DNA of 64,000 nt from Parapedobacter lycopersici (GCF_024643285.1 NZ_JAMSLW010000006.1:248001-312000), one strand, 5' to 3'. Shown: positions 1 through 8,349, counted from the stretch's first letter. Numbers and translations: made by a program. Notes: a model not told the origin generated them from the sequence alone.

Positions 1-1245
1 TTGCAGGCTGTCTGCACCCAGGCTGTCCGTGCCGTCGATGAAGCCGGTGTCATCGATGAAATCTGTATTGCCGAGGCTGTCCACCGTAAAATCCTGGCGT
101 TCGTCGTCAACCACCACGAGGTCGCCGCCTTCGCGGTCGAGGTTAAACTGCAGTGGGATATATGCCTTCAGCGGAATAAGCTGGGAGAAGAGCGTATCGG
201 CCGTCAGGTAAAGGGAATCCACCGCCGGGCGTTCCGAAAGCAGGGTGTCCCTGGCAACGGAGTCCTGCCGCAGGCTATCCGGCTGTGAAGGTAATCGGGT
301 AAGGCTGTCAACCGCCAGGCTATCTCCGGGTACCGCAACTGTGCTGTCGGGAGGGGAAGGGTCGTTCCGTGTCACCGTGATTACCAGCGGATTCTTGGTC
401 ATGGTAATCGATTCGTTTTCGCGCTGATAGATGCCAATGCCGCCATAGGCAAAAAACTGATCGGCCGTATCGATAAACAACACATGATCCACTGCCCGTC
501 CATTGCCCGATTTTCCATCGTAATAGAGGCTGTCACCCCGCAGGAACCGGCTGCCTTCCGTGTACAGGTTGTTGCTGTCAAACCAGGCCTGTTCGGTCTG
601 CGTATTGTATTGTCCCCGCTCGGTATAGAGGTTTTCCCCGTCGTGGCCCTTGATATTGGTTGGCCCGTAAAAATAAGTCATCTTCGACGCGGAATTATAT
701 CGCATCGTGTCGGTGAAGATGTTTACATTAGGTGTACGGACGACGACATCATGCCGGAAATAAGCATCTTTCGTGTTATCAAAATAATAGGCGTTCTGGC
801 TGGTGATGGTATCGGTGGCATTGACGATCCGGCCTCCGCCGGTGTAGGTGCCAATGCTGTTTTTCATGTTGTAGGTCAGGAAATTGGTAGTCAGCACCGC
901 ATCGTCGTCTACCATCCGTACATTGTTGGTGAGTGTGGCCAATTGGGTTTCCGCTGTGTAATGCAGTTTGTCGGCATAGATGACCGTACCATTCGGCTGG
1001 GTGATAATCACCTTTCCGAAGGCATCAAAAAACTGCCGGCCCAACTCATCGTTGTAAATGTATCCGCTATCCGCTGAAAGGGTAGAGCCCTGATGCTCGT
1101 ATACCGGACGGTAATTCATGATGTTGCCCGTGGAGGCGTTGAGCCGGCTATGCGAAGAGGAGATGAGCCGAAGCTGATCGTCCTGTGCATGCCCGTACGC
1201 GCACACCAGGGTAACGAGAATCAGGAGCAACGGAAACTTTTTCAC
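1..1245 (-). CDS. OstA-like LPS-transport family protein (3' part outside window)
   Basis: The reading frame is open from a GTG at 1245 to the window edge (415 codons, C-terminus missing). It starts with a signal peptide: VKK, a hydrophobic stretch rich in Leu, Ile and Val, then AYGHAQ. The following region has the repeated short beta-strand pattern of OstA/LptA-like domains, with phrases such as IYADKLHYTAETQLATL and YFDNTKDAYFRHDVVVR, where layers of 'T/V-x-adenosine-free' beta motifs recur roughly every 40 residues. A Pro/Asp/Ser-rich segment of repeated DSL motifs follows near residues 290-415. In Bacteroidota such proteins are annotated OstA-like and are thought to work in moving lipopolysaccharide to the outer membrane; that role is family knowledge. 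GTG is chosen because it is followed at once by a good signal peptide and lies 5 nt from a perfect -7 box. It is divergent from tilS. Confidence 0.8.
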   Translation of the reverse strand, partial: MKKFPLLLILVTLVCAYGHAQDDQLRLISSSHSRLNASTGNIMNYRPVYEHQGSTLSADSGYIYNDELGRQFFDAFGKVIITQPNGTVIYADKLHYTAETQLATLTNNVRMVDDDAVLTTNFLTYNMKNSIGTYTGGGRIVNATDTITSQNAYYFDNTKDAYFRHDVVVRTPNVNIFTDTMRYNSASKMTYFYGPTNIKGHDGENLYTERGQYNTQTEQAWFDSNNLYTEGSRFLRGDSLYYDGKSGNGRAVDHVLFIDTADQFFAYGGIGIYQRENESITMTKNPLVITVTRNDPSPPDSTVAVPGDSLAVDSLTRLPSQPDSLRQDSVARDTLLSERPAVDSLYLTADTLFSQLIPLKAYIPLQFNLDREGGDLVVVDDERQDFTVDSLGNTDFIDDTGFIDGTDSLGADSLQ

Positions 1246-1250
1246 AGGGG

Positions 1251-1279
1251 CAAAAGTACATAAATATCGCGTACCTTTG
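1251..1279. promoter_or_regulatory. Divergent promoter pair of the OstA-like gene and tilS
   Basis: Two Bacteroidota -7 boxes (TAnnTTTG) sit back to back in the 39-bp gap. TACTTTTG on the minus strand (1258 to 1251) serves the OstA-like gene and TACCTTTG on the plus strand (1272-1279) serves tilS. Each ends exactly 5 nt before its start codon. I see no clear -33 TTTG for either. The spacing implies transcripts with almost no 5' leader. Confidence 0.6.
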
Positions 1280-1284
1280 ACAAT

Positions 1285-2616
1285 ATGAATATACAGGAAC
1301 GGTTTGTTCATCAGCTGCGCACGCAGGCACTGTGCACACCGGCTGACCGCATTTTGCTGGCGGTAAGCGGGGGCAGGGATTCCGTTCTGATGGCCACCCT
1401 GTTTGTGCAGGCGGGGTACCGCGTTGGGATTGCTCACTGTAATTTTGGCCTGCGGGGGGAGGCCTCGGATGCCGATGAGGTACTGGTGCATAACCTGGCC
1501 CGGGAATTTGAAGTACCCTTTTACCGGGCTGCGTTTCCTACGGCGGACTATGCCAGCCAGCAGGGCATTTCCATCCAGATGGCTGCCAGGGAATTGCGTT
1601 ATGAATGGTTTGAAACTACCCGCGCTACGCAGGGGTATGATTATATCGCCGTCGCCCAGCATCAGAGCGACAGCACGGAAACGGTACTGTTAAACCTGGT
1701 GCGGGGCACCGGACTGGCCGGGTTGGGAGGGATTCAGCCGAAACGGGGGCGGATCATCCGGCCGTTATTGTTTTTAACAGGCGCGGAAGTGACGGAAGCC
1801 GTAGCGCAGCTGGGTTTGGCCTATCGCGATGACGAATCAAATTACGCCACCAAATACGCCCGTAACAAGATCCGCCTGGAGGTGGTTCCCCGGTTAAAGG
1901 AACTGAATCCGGAGCTGGACCGCACCTTTGGTGCAAATATGACGCATTTTGCGGCGGCTTACGAAGTGGTACAGCATCATGTGGAGCAGTTGCGTAATGA
2001 GCTGTTCAAGCCGTTGAACCCGACGTCATGGACCATCCCGATTGATCTGCTTTTGGCGTTGCAGCCCCAGCAGTTCCTGCTTTATGAGTTGTTCCGCCCG
2101 TTTCATTTTACCGACGCTGTGCTACGCGACCTGGCCGGGGCATTGCCGGGCAGCATCCCGGGGAAACAGTTTGCCTCGCCTACCCACGTACTGCATGTCG
2201 ACCGCGGTCAGCTTATCCTGGTCCCGGCCGGTGGAAGTGACGGGAAATCTGCCGTGCTGGAATCACCGGAAGCCGGGGTCCGCTGGGCAAATTATCATTT
2301 TAAGGCAACGCTGACAGACGATGTGGCCATACACCCACATCCGCACGCCGTTCAGCTGGATGCTGATAAGCTTATCTTTCCGCTGGAAATCCGCAGCTGG
2401 CAACGTGGCGATGTATTCAGGCCCCTGGGGATGAAAGGCACCCGAAAGCTGAGCGATTTTTTTATTTCGCTGAAAATCCCCCGATACCAAAAACAGGAGG
2501 TACCCCTGGTCGTCAACGGCAATGGGGATATCCTGTGGGTGGCTCCTTACCGGATGGCCGATCACTATAAAATTACCGCCATAACGAAAAAAGTACTTAC
2601 ATTAGCGTGCAATTAG
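1285..2616 (+). CDS. tilS: tRNA(Ile)-lysidine synthase TilS
   Basis: 443 residues, usual for TilS. The enzyme attaches lysine to C34 of the AUA-reading tRNA-Ile (CAU anticodon) using ATP, giving lysidine and changing both codon and amino-acid specificity; it is cytosolic and normally essential. The PP-loop ATP-binding motif SGGRDS is at residues 28-33 after the strand ILLAV. The N-terminal domain has HCNFGLRGEASDADE and the block HQSDSTETVLLNLVRGTGLAGLGG, where the usual HxxDDxxET is HQSDSTET. The C-terminal TilS domain follows, with RSWQRGDVFRPLGMKGTRKLSDFF near residues 370-395. The start lies 5 nt after a -7 box. The next gene begins 2 nt after the stop, so the two are probably co-transcribed. 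Confidence 0.95.
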   Translation: MNIQERFVHQLRTQALCTPADRILLAVSGGRDSVLMATLFVQAGYRVGIAHCNFGLRGEASDADEVLVHNLAREFEVPFYRAAFPTADYASQQGISIQMAARELRYEWFETTRATQGYDYIAVAQHQSDSTETVLLNLVRGTGLAGLGGIQPKRGRIIRPLLFLTGAEVTEAVAQLGLAYRDDESNYATKYARNKIRLEVVPRLKELNPELDRTFGANMTHFAAAYEVVQHHVEQLRNELFKPLNPTSWTIPIDLLLALQPQQFLLYELFRPFHFTDAVLRDLAGALPGSIPGKQFASPTHVLHVDRGQLILVPAGGSDGKSAVLESPEAGVRWANYHFKATLTDDVAIHPHPHAVQLDADKLIFPLEIRSWQRGDVFRPLGMKGTRKLSDFFISLKIPRYQKQEVPLVVNGNGDILWVAPYRMADHYKITAITKKVLTLACN

Positions 2617-2618
2617 GC

Positions 2619-3098
2619 ATGGAGGAAAAACCAATATTTACGGAAAACCAGTACCTGGGGCGCGATCGCGGGTGGGTAAGTGTGCGGTTGGTGCTGGCGT
2701 TGTTTTGTTTTATCGCATATTATATCAATATTGAGCGCGAAAGCGAGAGCCAGCTCTTCCTGTTGGTTGGTAGCGCCATCCTGGTGGTATCCATCATCAT
2801 GATGTACATGCTCCACTACCGCATTGTGGTGGTTAAGGGCAGTATCCGGCTGAGTGGGTTATGGACTACACGGCTGGTAAAGATCGACCTGAACAGTATT
2901 GTTAAAATAGAGTGCAAGCCTTACAGTAAGTTCTTTATTAACAACTCGGTATATAACCTCCACCAAAAGGGGCGGATTAAATTTTATGCGGGCGGCAAGG
3001 ATGCAGTTTGGTTAACTGACCGCGACGGGCTGGTTTATATCATTGGTACACAGCGGCAGGTCGAGTTTGAACAGGCCGTGCATCAGGCCAAGGCCTGA
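2619..3098 (+). CDS. Small membrane protein of unknown function
   Basis: 159 residues, not recognised as a named family. Two hydrophobic segments lie close together, around residues 20-37 (LVLALFCFIAYYI) and 46-66 (LFLLVGSAILVVSIIMMYML), so the protein probably sits in the inner membrane as a hairpin. They are followed by about 90 soluble residues that look beta-rich (YRIVVVKGSIRLSGLW, RIKFYAGGKDAVWLTDRDGLVYIIGTQ), resembling a PH-like or bPH domain in layout; this is an inference from pattern only. A GTG 12 nt upstream is possible but overlaps tilS; the ATG at 2619 leaves a 2-nt gap and is preferred. It is probably translated from the tilS transcript. Confidence 0.7.
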   Translation: MEEKPIFTENQYLGRDRGWVSVRLVLALFCFIAYYINIERESESQLFLLVGSAILVVSIIMMYMLHYRIVVVKGSIRLSGLWTTRLVKIDLNSIVKIECKPYSKFFINNSVYNLHQKGRIKFYAGGKDAVWLTDRDGLVYIIGTQRQVEFEQAVHQAKA

Positions 3099-3173
3099 AC
3101 AGCGGAATTGTCAGCGCGGCGTTAAAGAACGTAAAAATCACCGGCCCTTCGGGGAAAATCTTCTTTTTTCTTT

Positions 3174-3191
3174 TATTTTTGGTTAAGTTTG
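3174..3191 (+). promoter_or_regulatory. Candidate promoter of the DUF4834 gene
   Basis: Two overlapping-scale -7 boxes, TATTTTTG (3174-3181) and TAAGTTTG (3184-3191), fit the TAnnTTTG consensus and end 32 and 22 nt before the start codon at 3214. No TTTG is present at the usual -33 distance. A weak CCC-TTCG-GGG hairpin followed by a T-rich run just upstream (3145-3175) could end the previous transcript. Confidence 0.45.
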
Positions 3192-3213
3192 TGTCATTAA
3201 CAATTGAGCAGCT

Positions 3214-3501
3214 ATGGGATTACTGAAATTTTTGCTTGTTGCGATTGCGATTTTATGGTTGGTACGTATGATTGTACGGCTGATTTTTCCGTATGCGATG
3301 CGTAAGATGGCAGAAAAAGTGATGAGCAACGCACAACAGCAATATCAAAACGGCAACCCCTACCAGCAACAGGCCCATCGGCGGACCGGACCTGACGGAA
3401 AGGTTCATATTGACTATGTACCCCCACAGCAGACCAAAAAAGGAGCGAAAAATGCCGGTGAGTTTGTGGAATTTGAAGAGATTAAATCGTCTGCCAAATA
3501 G
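3214..3501 (+). CDS. DUF4834 family protein
   Basis: 95 residues. An N-terminal hydrophobic helix (LLKFLLVAIAILWLVRMIVRLIF, residues 3-27) is followed by a basic, Gln-rich linker (NAQQQYQNGNPYQQQ) and a short C-terminal motif, TGPDGKVHIDYVPP, ending in acidic EFVEFEEIK. This helix plus the DGKVHIDYVP tail is what I recognise as the DUF4834 family of Bacteroidota, whose function is unknown. The protein is probably anchored in the inner membrane with a cytoplasmic tail. It lies 27 nt upstream of recF but recF has its own -7 box. Confidence 0.75.
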   Translation: MGLLKFLLVAIAILWLVRMIVRLIFPYAMRKMAEKVMSNAQQQYQNGNPYQQQAHRRTGPDGKVHIDYVPPQQTKKGAKNAGEFVEFEEIKSSAK

Positions 3502-3514
3502 CCAGCAAAACGCC

Positions 3515-3522
3515 TATCTTTG
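3515..3522 (+). promoter_or_regulatory. -7 box of recF
   Basis: TATCTTTG matches the Bacteroidota -7 consensus and ends 6 nt before the recF ATG at 3529. The -33 element is not evident. If it is used, the recF message has almost no leader. Confidence 0.5.
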
Positions 3523-3528
3523 TAGGGT

Positions 3529-4641
3529 ATGTGGCTGAAGCAACTCTCTGTCCTCAACTTTAAGAACTACGCGGAGGCCGCGTTGGAATTTGTGCCCGAG
3601 GTAAACGCCTTCACTGGCGATAACGGTGCGGGAAAGACCAACCTGCTCGATGCCATTCATTACCTTTCCCTTTGTAAAAGCTACTTTAATCCGATTGACT
3701 CGCAGCAGATCCGCAGTGGGGGTGACTGGTTTATGGTACAGGGTGTCTTTGAGGCAGCCGGCCAGGCCGACACGGTTTCCTGCAGCCTGAAACGCAACCA
3801 GAAAAAGCAATTCCGGAAAAACAAAAAAGAATACACACGACTGGCCGATCATATCGGTCTTTTTCCGCTGGTGATGGTCTCGCCCAGTGACTCGGCTATC
3901 GTAACCGACGGGAGTGAAGAACGGCGGCGCTTTATGGATCAGGTGCTGTCGCAGACCGATTCACATTACCTGGATGAGCTCATCGCATATAACCGCTGCC
4001 TGATCCAGCGCAACAGCCTGCTGAAACAGGCAACCCGCGGCTCCAAACTGGACCTGGGGCTGCTGGATGTTCTCAATATGCAGCTGGTGAAATCCGGGGA
4101 AGCTATTTTCGAAAAGCGGCAGCTTTTTATGGACGCATTCATTACGGAATTCAACCGCCATTATCAGTTTCTGACAGATGCAGCGGAACAGGTTTCGCTG
4201 ACGTACGAGTCGCCGTTGATGCAGGGGTCATTCATGGACCTGCTGGAACAGCAGCTGGACCGCGACCGGTTATTGGAGCGTACCACCGTTGGCATCCATA
4301 AAGACGACCTGCTGTTTTCCATCCACGACGGGCTGGCGCTTAAAAAATTCGGTTCACAGGGACAGCAGAAATCTTTTTTGATTGCCCTTAAACTAGCCCA
4401 ATATAGCTTTTTGCAACAGCAGAAGGGTTTTAAACCATTGCTGCTGCTGGATGATATTTTTGATAAGCTGGACGATAAGCGGATCCGGAAGCTGATGCAG
4501 ATGGTGTCCGACGATGATTTCGGCCAGATTTTTCTTACCGGCACTAACGCACAGCAGATAAATCGTATCTTTGGTGAGATAAACCGGAAAGCGCGCATAT
4601 TTGAAATCGAGGCGGGTACGGTTAACCCGGAAACGACATGA
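3529..4641 (+). CDS. recF: DNA replication and repair protein RecF
   Basis: 370 residues, the normal RecF length. RecF is an SMC-like ATPase that binds ssDNA gaps and, with RecO and RecR, loads RecA. The Walker A motif GDNGAGKT is at residues 30-37, an ABC-type signature region near residues 270-285 (KFGSQGQQKSFLIALKLAQ), and Walker B at about 304-315 (LLLLDDIFDKLD). The N-terminus (MWLKQLSVLNFKNYAEAALEF) is typical. The stop overlaps the start of the DUF721 gene by 4 nt (ATGA), so the two are translationally coupled. In this phylum recF is often separated from dnaA and dnaN, as here. Confidence 0.95.
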   Translation: MWLKQLSVLNFKNYAEAALEFVPEVNAFTGDNGAGKTNLLDAIHYLSLCKSYFNPIDSQQIRSGGDWFMVQGVFEAAGQADTVSCSLKRNQKKQFRKNKKEYTRLADHIGLFPLVMVSPSDSAIVTDGSEERRRFMDQVLSQTDSHYLDELIAYNRCLIQRNSLLKQATRGSKLDLGLLDVLNMQLVKSGEAIFEKRQLFMDAFITEFNRHYQFLTDAAEQVSLTYESPLMQGSFMDLLEQQLDRDRLLERTTVGIHKDDLLFSIHDGLALKKFGSQGQQKSFLIALKLAQYSFLQQQKGFKPLLLLDDIFDKLDDKRIRKLMQMVSDDDFGQIFLTGTNAQQINRIFGEINRKARIFEIEAGTVNPETT

Positions 4642-4928
4642 GCAGAGGGTCAGACATCACCATCAAAGAAGCAGTAGAGAAAATGCTCGAAGTGTACAAA
4701 CTTCGGCGTAAGTTCGATGAAACGGCGTTAATTGCCGCATGGCCGGAATTAATGGGACAGGCTATTGCTAACCGGACCAAACGCCTGTATATCCGCGATC
4801 GCAAGTTATTCATCAATGTGGAATCGGCAGTAATCAAAAACGAGCTGCTGCTCATGCGTTCACAGATTATCGGGCGGATGAATGAGCACGTGGGGCAGGT
4901 GGTGATCGAAGACATTGTGCTGTTATAA
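4638..4928 (+). CDS. DUF721 (DciA-like) protein
   Basis: 96 residues. The layout matches DUF721: an N-terminal helix (TIKEAVEKMLEVYKLRRKFDETALIAAWPELMG), then the beta-rich part RTKRLYIRDRKLFINVESAVIKNELLLMRSQIIGRMNE. DUF721 includes DciA, the loader or operator of the replicative helicase DnaB in bacteria that lack DnaC; assignment of that role here is an inference from family membership. The ATGA overlap with recF couples it to a replication and repair gene, which fits. It is at the short end of the family. Confidence 0.8.
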   Translation: MSRGSDITIKEAVEKMLEVYKLRRKFDETALIAAWPELMGQAIANRTKRLYIRDRKLFINVESAVIKNELLLMRSQIIGRMNEHVGQVVIEDIVLL

Positions 4929-4967
4929 TGCATATGCTACCTCCCGGATACCAAGGGACTGCATTTC

Positions 4968-5011
4968 TTAACCTAGGTTAAAAATTGACCGATTAACCTC
5001 CCGTATATTTG
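4968..5011 (+). promoter_or_regulatory. Operator-like palindrome and promoter of the LLM oxidoreductase
   Basis: A perfect 14-bp palindrome, TTAACCTAGGTTAA (4968-4981), sits directly upstream of a possible -33 TTG (4985-4987). A third copy of the half-site, TTAACCT (4993-4999), lies inside the spacer before the -7 box TATATTTG (5004-5011). The -33/-7 spacing is 16 bp, shorter than usual. This arrangement suggests a repressor that covers the promoter; the regulator is not identifiable from this window. Confidence 0.55.
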
Positions 5012-5036
5012 TTGCATATCAATAGAAAGGCATATT

Positions 5037-6071
5037 ATGGAATTAGGCATCAGTATGTTTGGCGATCTGCACATCGATCCGGTTACCGGGAAAACGCAAT
5101 TGCCACAGCAGCGATTACAGGAAATTATCGAAGAGATTAAATTAATGGATGAGGTGGGACTGGATTACTTCGGTATCGGTGAACATCACCGGCCGGACTA
5201 TGTAGTGTCCAGCCCCGAGATTATATTGGCGGCCGCGTCTACCGTGACCAAGCGGATTAAACTGGGAAGTGCGGTTTCGGTGCTGAGTTCATCTGATCCG
5301 GTCAAGCTTTACCAGCATTTTTCGACAATTGACCTGCTTTCAAATGGCCGCGCCGAACTCATGGCTGGCCGGGGAAGTTTTACCGAGTCTTTTCCGCTGT
5401 TCGGTTACCGGCTCGAGGACTACAATAAACTGTTTGAAGAGAAGCTGGATTTACTGGTGAAGATCAACCGGGAAGATCGGGTTACCTGGGAGGGTAATTT
5501 CCGTGCGGCACTCAACAACCAGCAGGTTCTTCCCCGTGCATTGAACAATCAATTGGCTATCTGGGTTGCCGTTGGGGGTACACCGGCCTCTGTGGTCCGT
5601 GCTGCCAAGCTGGGGCTGCCGTTGATGATTGCCATTATTGGCGGATCACCACAGCAATTCCAACCGTTTTTTGAACTCTATAAAGAAACGTACATCGCCA
5701 GCGGACACGATGTGGCCAACTATCAGGTGGGCATACACGCACATGCATTCTTTGGTGAAAACGGTCAGGAGACCGCCGACCATTATTATCCGATCTATGC
5801 CGCACAGATGGACCGTGTGGGACGGTCACGGGGGTGGCCTCCCTATCAGCGGACGCAGTTTGATTTTGGCCGGTCGAAGCCGGGAGCGTTATTCATCGGT
5901 GATGCCGAACAGGCAATTGACAAGATACTGCATGTGCAGGAAATGTTCGGCTTGACCCGTTTTGCAGCACACATGGATATGGGGGCGCCTGATCACCGGG
6001 ATATGATGAAATCCATTGAGATTTACGGTACAAAGATTGCCCCGAGTGTGCGTAAAGCCCTGGAAAAATAG
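5037..6071 (+). CDS. LLM-class flavin-dependent oxidoreductase (luciferase-like)
   Basis: 344 residues forming one bacterial-luciferase-like TIM barrel. The start MELGISMFGDL is followed by IGEHHRPDYVVSSPEIILAAAS, the typical LLM stretch GEHH, then LGSAVSVLSSSDPVKLYQHFSTIDLLSNGRAELMAGRGSF, which is the flavin and substrate barrel signature. Family members use reduced FMN, often supplied by a separate reductase, to oxidise diverse organic substrates. The substrate here cannot be read from sequence. The gene stands alone, with its own operator-like promoter and a hairpin terminator, which suggests inducible expression. Confidence 0.9.
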   Translation: MELGISMFGDLHIDPVTGKTQLPQQRLQEIIEEIKLMDEVGLDYFGIGEHHRPDYVVSSPEIILAAASTVTKRIKLGSAVSVLSSSDPVKLYQHFSTIDLLSNGRAELMAGRGSFTESFPLFGYRLEDYNKLFEEKLDLLVKINREDRVTWEGNFRAALNNQQVLPRALNNQLAIWVAVGGTPASVVRAAKLGLPLMIAIIGGSPQQFQPFFELYKETYIASGHDVANYQVGIHAHAFFGENGQETADHYYPIYAAQMDRVGRSRGWPPYQRTQFDFGRSKPGALFIGDAEQAIDKILHVQEMFGLTRFAAHMDMGAPDHRDMMKSIEIYGTKIAPSVRKALEK

Positions 6072-6453
6072 GTCGCCGGTTACCTGGTGATTTCCGTTAC
6101 TTTTTCTTCCGCCACTGCAGGATAATTCCCGTTATGCTGCAGTGGCTTTTCGGAAAAGCCCAATAGTATCAAACAAACAAACCTGATAGCACGGCCTGCA
6201 ACACGGGCCGGGTTTTCGGGAAATATTGGTGGAGTTTGGTGGTGCCGAATCAAGCTGCTTTTTGATGTCCCAGATGCTTTCACCGGTGATCATGGCTTTT
6301 CCGCGGACATTCTGCAGGAACACGGGCTTATCCATTCCCGCATGACCGGCAATAGCTCATCGCTGGCCAGGATATATACTGAATCGATCCCGGGATAACG
6401 CCGGGGTGTCCGGTTGTGAGACGGAGACACTGGTTAATCAAAGGAACGGAAGT
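6072..6453. other. 382-bp gap with possible remnant of a lost gene
   Basis: No intact gene. On the minus strand two overlapping frames read like pieces of one protein: a first part giving SVYILASDELLPVMREWISP (about 6390 to 6320) and, in another frame, GMDKPVFLQNVRGKAMITG with SIWDIKKQLD (about 6338 to 6255), followed by non-protein-like sequence. This looks like a frameshifted, truncated coding fragment, but I do not recognise the family. The terminator of the upstream gene lies at its left end. Confidence 0.3.
6111..6150 (+). terminator. Hairpin terminator after the LLM oxidoreductase gene
   Basis: Perfect 10-bp stem GCCACTGCAG / CTGCAGTGGC (6111-6120 and 6137-6146) with a 16-nt loop, followed by TTTT. 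A second hairpin, GGCTTTTC/GAAAAGCC (6144-6160), overlaps its end. The T run is short, so efficiency is uncertain. Confidence 0.5.
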
Positions 6454-7644
6454 TCAACCATTGGCAGATGATTGCTGGTTTTTTTTAAGGTAATATGCAC
6501 CCAGGTTCTTTAAAATCAGGTAACCTGCCACGCCCGATACCAGGGAAGCGATCAGAATAGCGAATTTGGCTTCCGTTTGGTGGCCGGCATCGCTGAAAGA
6601 AAGCAACGCAATAAAGATAGACATGGTAAACCCGATCCCTCCCATTAAGCCGATGGCCAGCACTTGTACCCAGGGCGTGCCTTTGGGGAGTTCACTGATT
6701 CCCAGCCGTACGGCAATCCATGAAAACAGTGTAATTCCAAGCGGTTTACCCAGCACGAGCCCGGCAATGATTCCCAGGCCCAGTGGGCTGGCAAGCCCTT
6801 CAACCATGCCGCTTTCAAACCGGATGTTGGTATTAGCCAGGGCGAAAAGGGGCATAATAATGAAATTGACTGGGGTGCTGATGGCATGCTCCACGGTCTG
6901 GATTGGGGAGGGGCCACCCTGTTTACCTTTAATGGGTATGGCAAAAGCGGTGAGCACACCGGCAATTGTAGCGTGGATGCCTGAATGATGGATAAAATAC
7001 CAGATGAAAAGACCGGGTAGCAGGTAAAGCCAGATGGATTTGATGCCCATCCGGTTCATGAACATCATCAATAGGAAAATGCCCAGGGCATAGAGCAGGT
7101 AGGTGCTCTGAAGTTCCGTTGTGTAGAAAACCGCGATGACCAGTATGGCGCCGAGGTCATCCACAATAGCCAGTGCGGTCAGGAAAACCTTCATTGCGAT
7201 AGGAACGCGGTTGCCCAGGATGGATAATATACCAATGGCAAAAGCAATATCCGTGGCCATGGGGATTCCCCAGCCGTGCTGCGTTTCGGTATGACTATTC
7301 AGCAACACATAAATACCGGCGGGAATCAGCATACCGCCCATTGCGGCGAAAAAGGGTAACGAGGCTTTTTTGGCAGATGAAAGCTGTCCGTGAGCAAGTT
7401 CCTGTTTAATTTCAATTCCTACCATCAGGAAAAACACAGCCATCAGGCCGTCGTTTATCCAATTCAATAGGCTGTATTTCAGGTGTATGGAAGGTGTCTC
7501 GAAGCCTACTTGGCGACCCAATAGTGCTTCAAACCCCGCTCCCAGAGGAGAATTGGCAATGAGTAGTGAAATAATAAGAAAAACCAGCAGTGTAATGCCA
7601 CTTGCGGAATCTGCTTCGAAAAATTGTTTGATTTGTTTGCGCAT
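6454..7644 (-). CDS. nhaA: Na+/H+ antiporter NhaA
   Basis: 396 residues, usual length. NhaA exchanges cytoplasmic Na+ for external H+ in the inner membrane and supports salt and alkaline tolerance. About 11-12 hydrophobic segments are visible. The ion-binding pair of aspartates is in LTALAIVDDLGAILVIAVFY (near residue 161), and the discontinuous-helix region GWGIPMATDIAFAIGILS precedes it. The N-terminus MRKQIKQFFEADSASGITLL is standard. It is 42 nt downstream of the YrdC-type gene on the same strand and may be co-transcribed with it. Confidence 0.95.
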   Translation of the reverse strand: MRKQIKQFFEADSASGITLLVFLIISLLIANSPLGAGFEALLGRQVGFETPSIHLKYSLLNWINDGLMAVFFLMVGIEIKQELAHGQLSSAKKASLPFFAAMGGMLIPAGIYVLLNSHTETQHGWGIPMATDIAFAIGILSILGNRVPIAMKVFLTALAIVDDLGAILVIAVFYTTELQSTYLLYALGIFLLMMFMNRMGIKSIWLYLLPGLFIWYFIHHSGIHATIAGVLTAFAIPIKGKQGGPSPIQTVEHAISTPVNFIIMPLFALANTNIRFESGMVEGLASPLGLGIIAGLVLGKPLGITLFSWIAVRLGISELPKGTPWVQVLAIGLMGGIGFTMSIFIALLSFSDAGHQTEAKFAILIASLVSGVAGYLILKNLGAYYLKKNQQSSANG

Positions 7645-7686
7645 GAACGGAGCTGAAGTTACGGGTTCGAGTTATGAACGCCTAAT

Positions 7687-8307
7687 TTACAAAAACAAAC
7701 CCAGATCTCCCTTGCCTTCCCGCATAATTTCAAAATCGCCGGAAGTTACATCCACGATGGTGGAAGCAATATTGCCCCCATACCCGCCATCAATAACAAT
7801 GTCAACCAAATCGCCGTATTTTTCATGAATAAGTTCCGGGTCTGTGGAATATTCAACGATTTCATCTTCGTCATGTATGGATGCCGAAACAATGGGGTTT
7901 GCCAGCTGATGCACAATTTCACGTGCGATGTTATTGTCAGGTACACGGATCCCGACCGTCCGCTTTTTATTGCTTAGCAACTTGGGGACCTGTCCACTAG
8001 CATTGAAAATAAAGGTAAACGGTCCAGGTAACGCCTTTTTCAGTACCCGGAACGTTGCCGTATCAAACGACTTGGTGTATTGGGCAATATCCGTGAGGTC
8101 ATAGCAGACAAAGGAGAGATTCGCTTTCTCTGGTTTAAGTCCCCGCAGCTCGCATACCCGTTCGATTGCCCGGTGATTACGGATATCACAGCCAAGGCCA
8201 TATACCGTGTCTGTGGGATAAATGATCAGTCCGCCCCTTTTCAGGACATCCACGATCTGCTGGATGGCCTTCATGTTAGGATTTTCTTCGTATAGTTTAA
8301 GTAGCAT
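7687..8307 (-). CDS. L-threonylcarbamoyladenylate synthase (Sua5/YciO/YrdC family)
   Basis: 206 residues covering one YrdC domain. The enzyme makes threonylcarbamoyl-AMP from threonine, bicarbonate and ATP, the first step of the t6A37 modification of ANN-reading tRNAs. Family motifs: GGLIIYPTDTVYGLGCDIRN (residues 24-44), RGLKPEKANLSFVCYDL, PGPFTFIFNASGQVPKLL, and KKRTVGIRVPDNNIAREIV. There is no C-terminal Sua5 domain. Two members (YrdC and YciO) are hard to tell apart by sequence; YciO-like function is the alternative. It lies between asnS and nhaA on the minus strand, a translation-related neighbourhood. Confidence 0.88.
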   Translation of the reverse strand: MLLKLYEENPNMKAIQQIVDVLKRGGLIIYPTDTVYGLGCDIRNHRAIERVCELRGLKPEKANLSFVCYDLTDIAQYTKSFDTATFRVLKKALPGPFTFIFNASGQVPKLLSNKKRTVGIRVPDNNIAREIVHQLANPIVSASIHDEDEIVEYSTDPELIHEKYGDLVDIVIDGGYGGNIASTIVDVTSGDFEIMREGKGDLGLFL

Positions 8308-8349
8308 ACGCTGTTATCGACTAATCACCTGACACCGGCTCACCAACAG

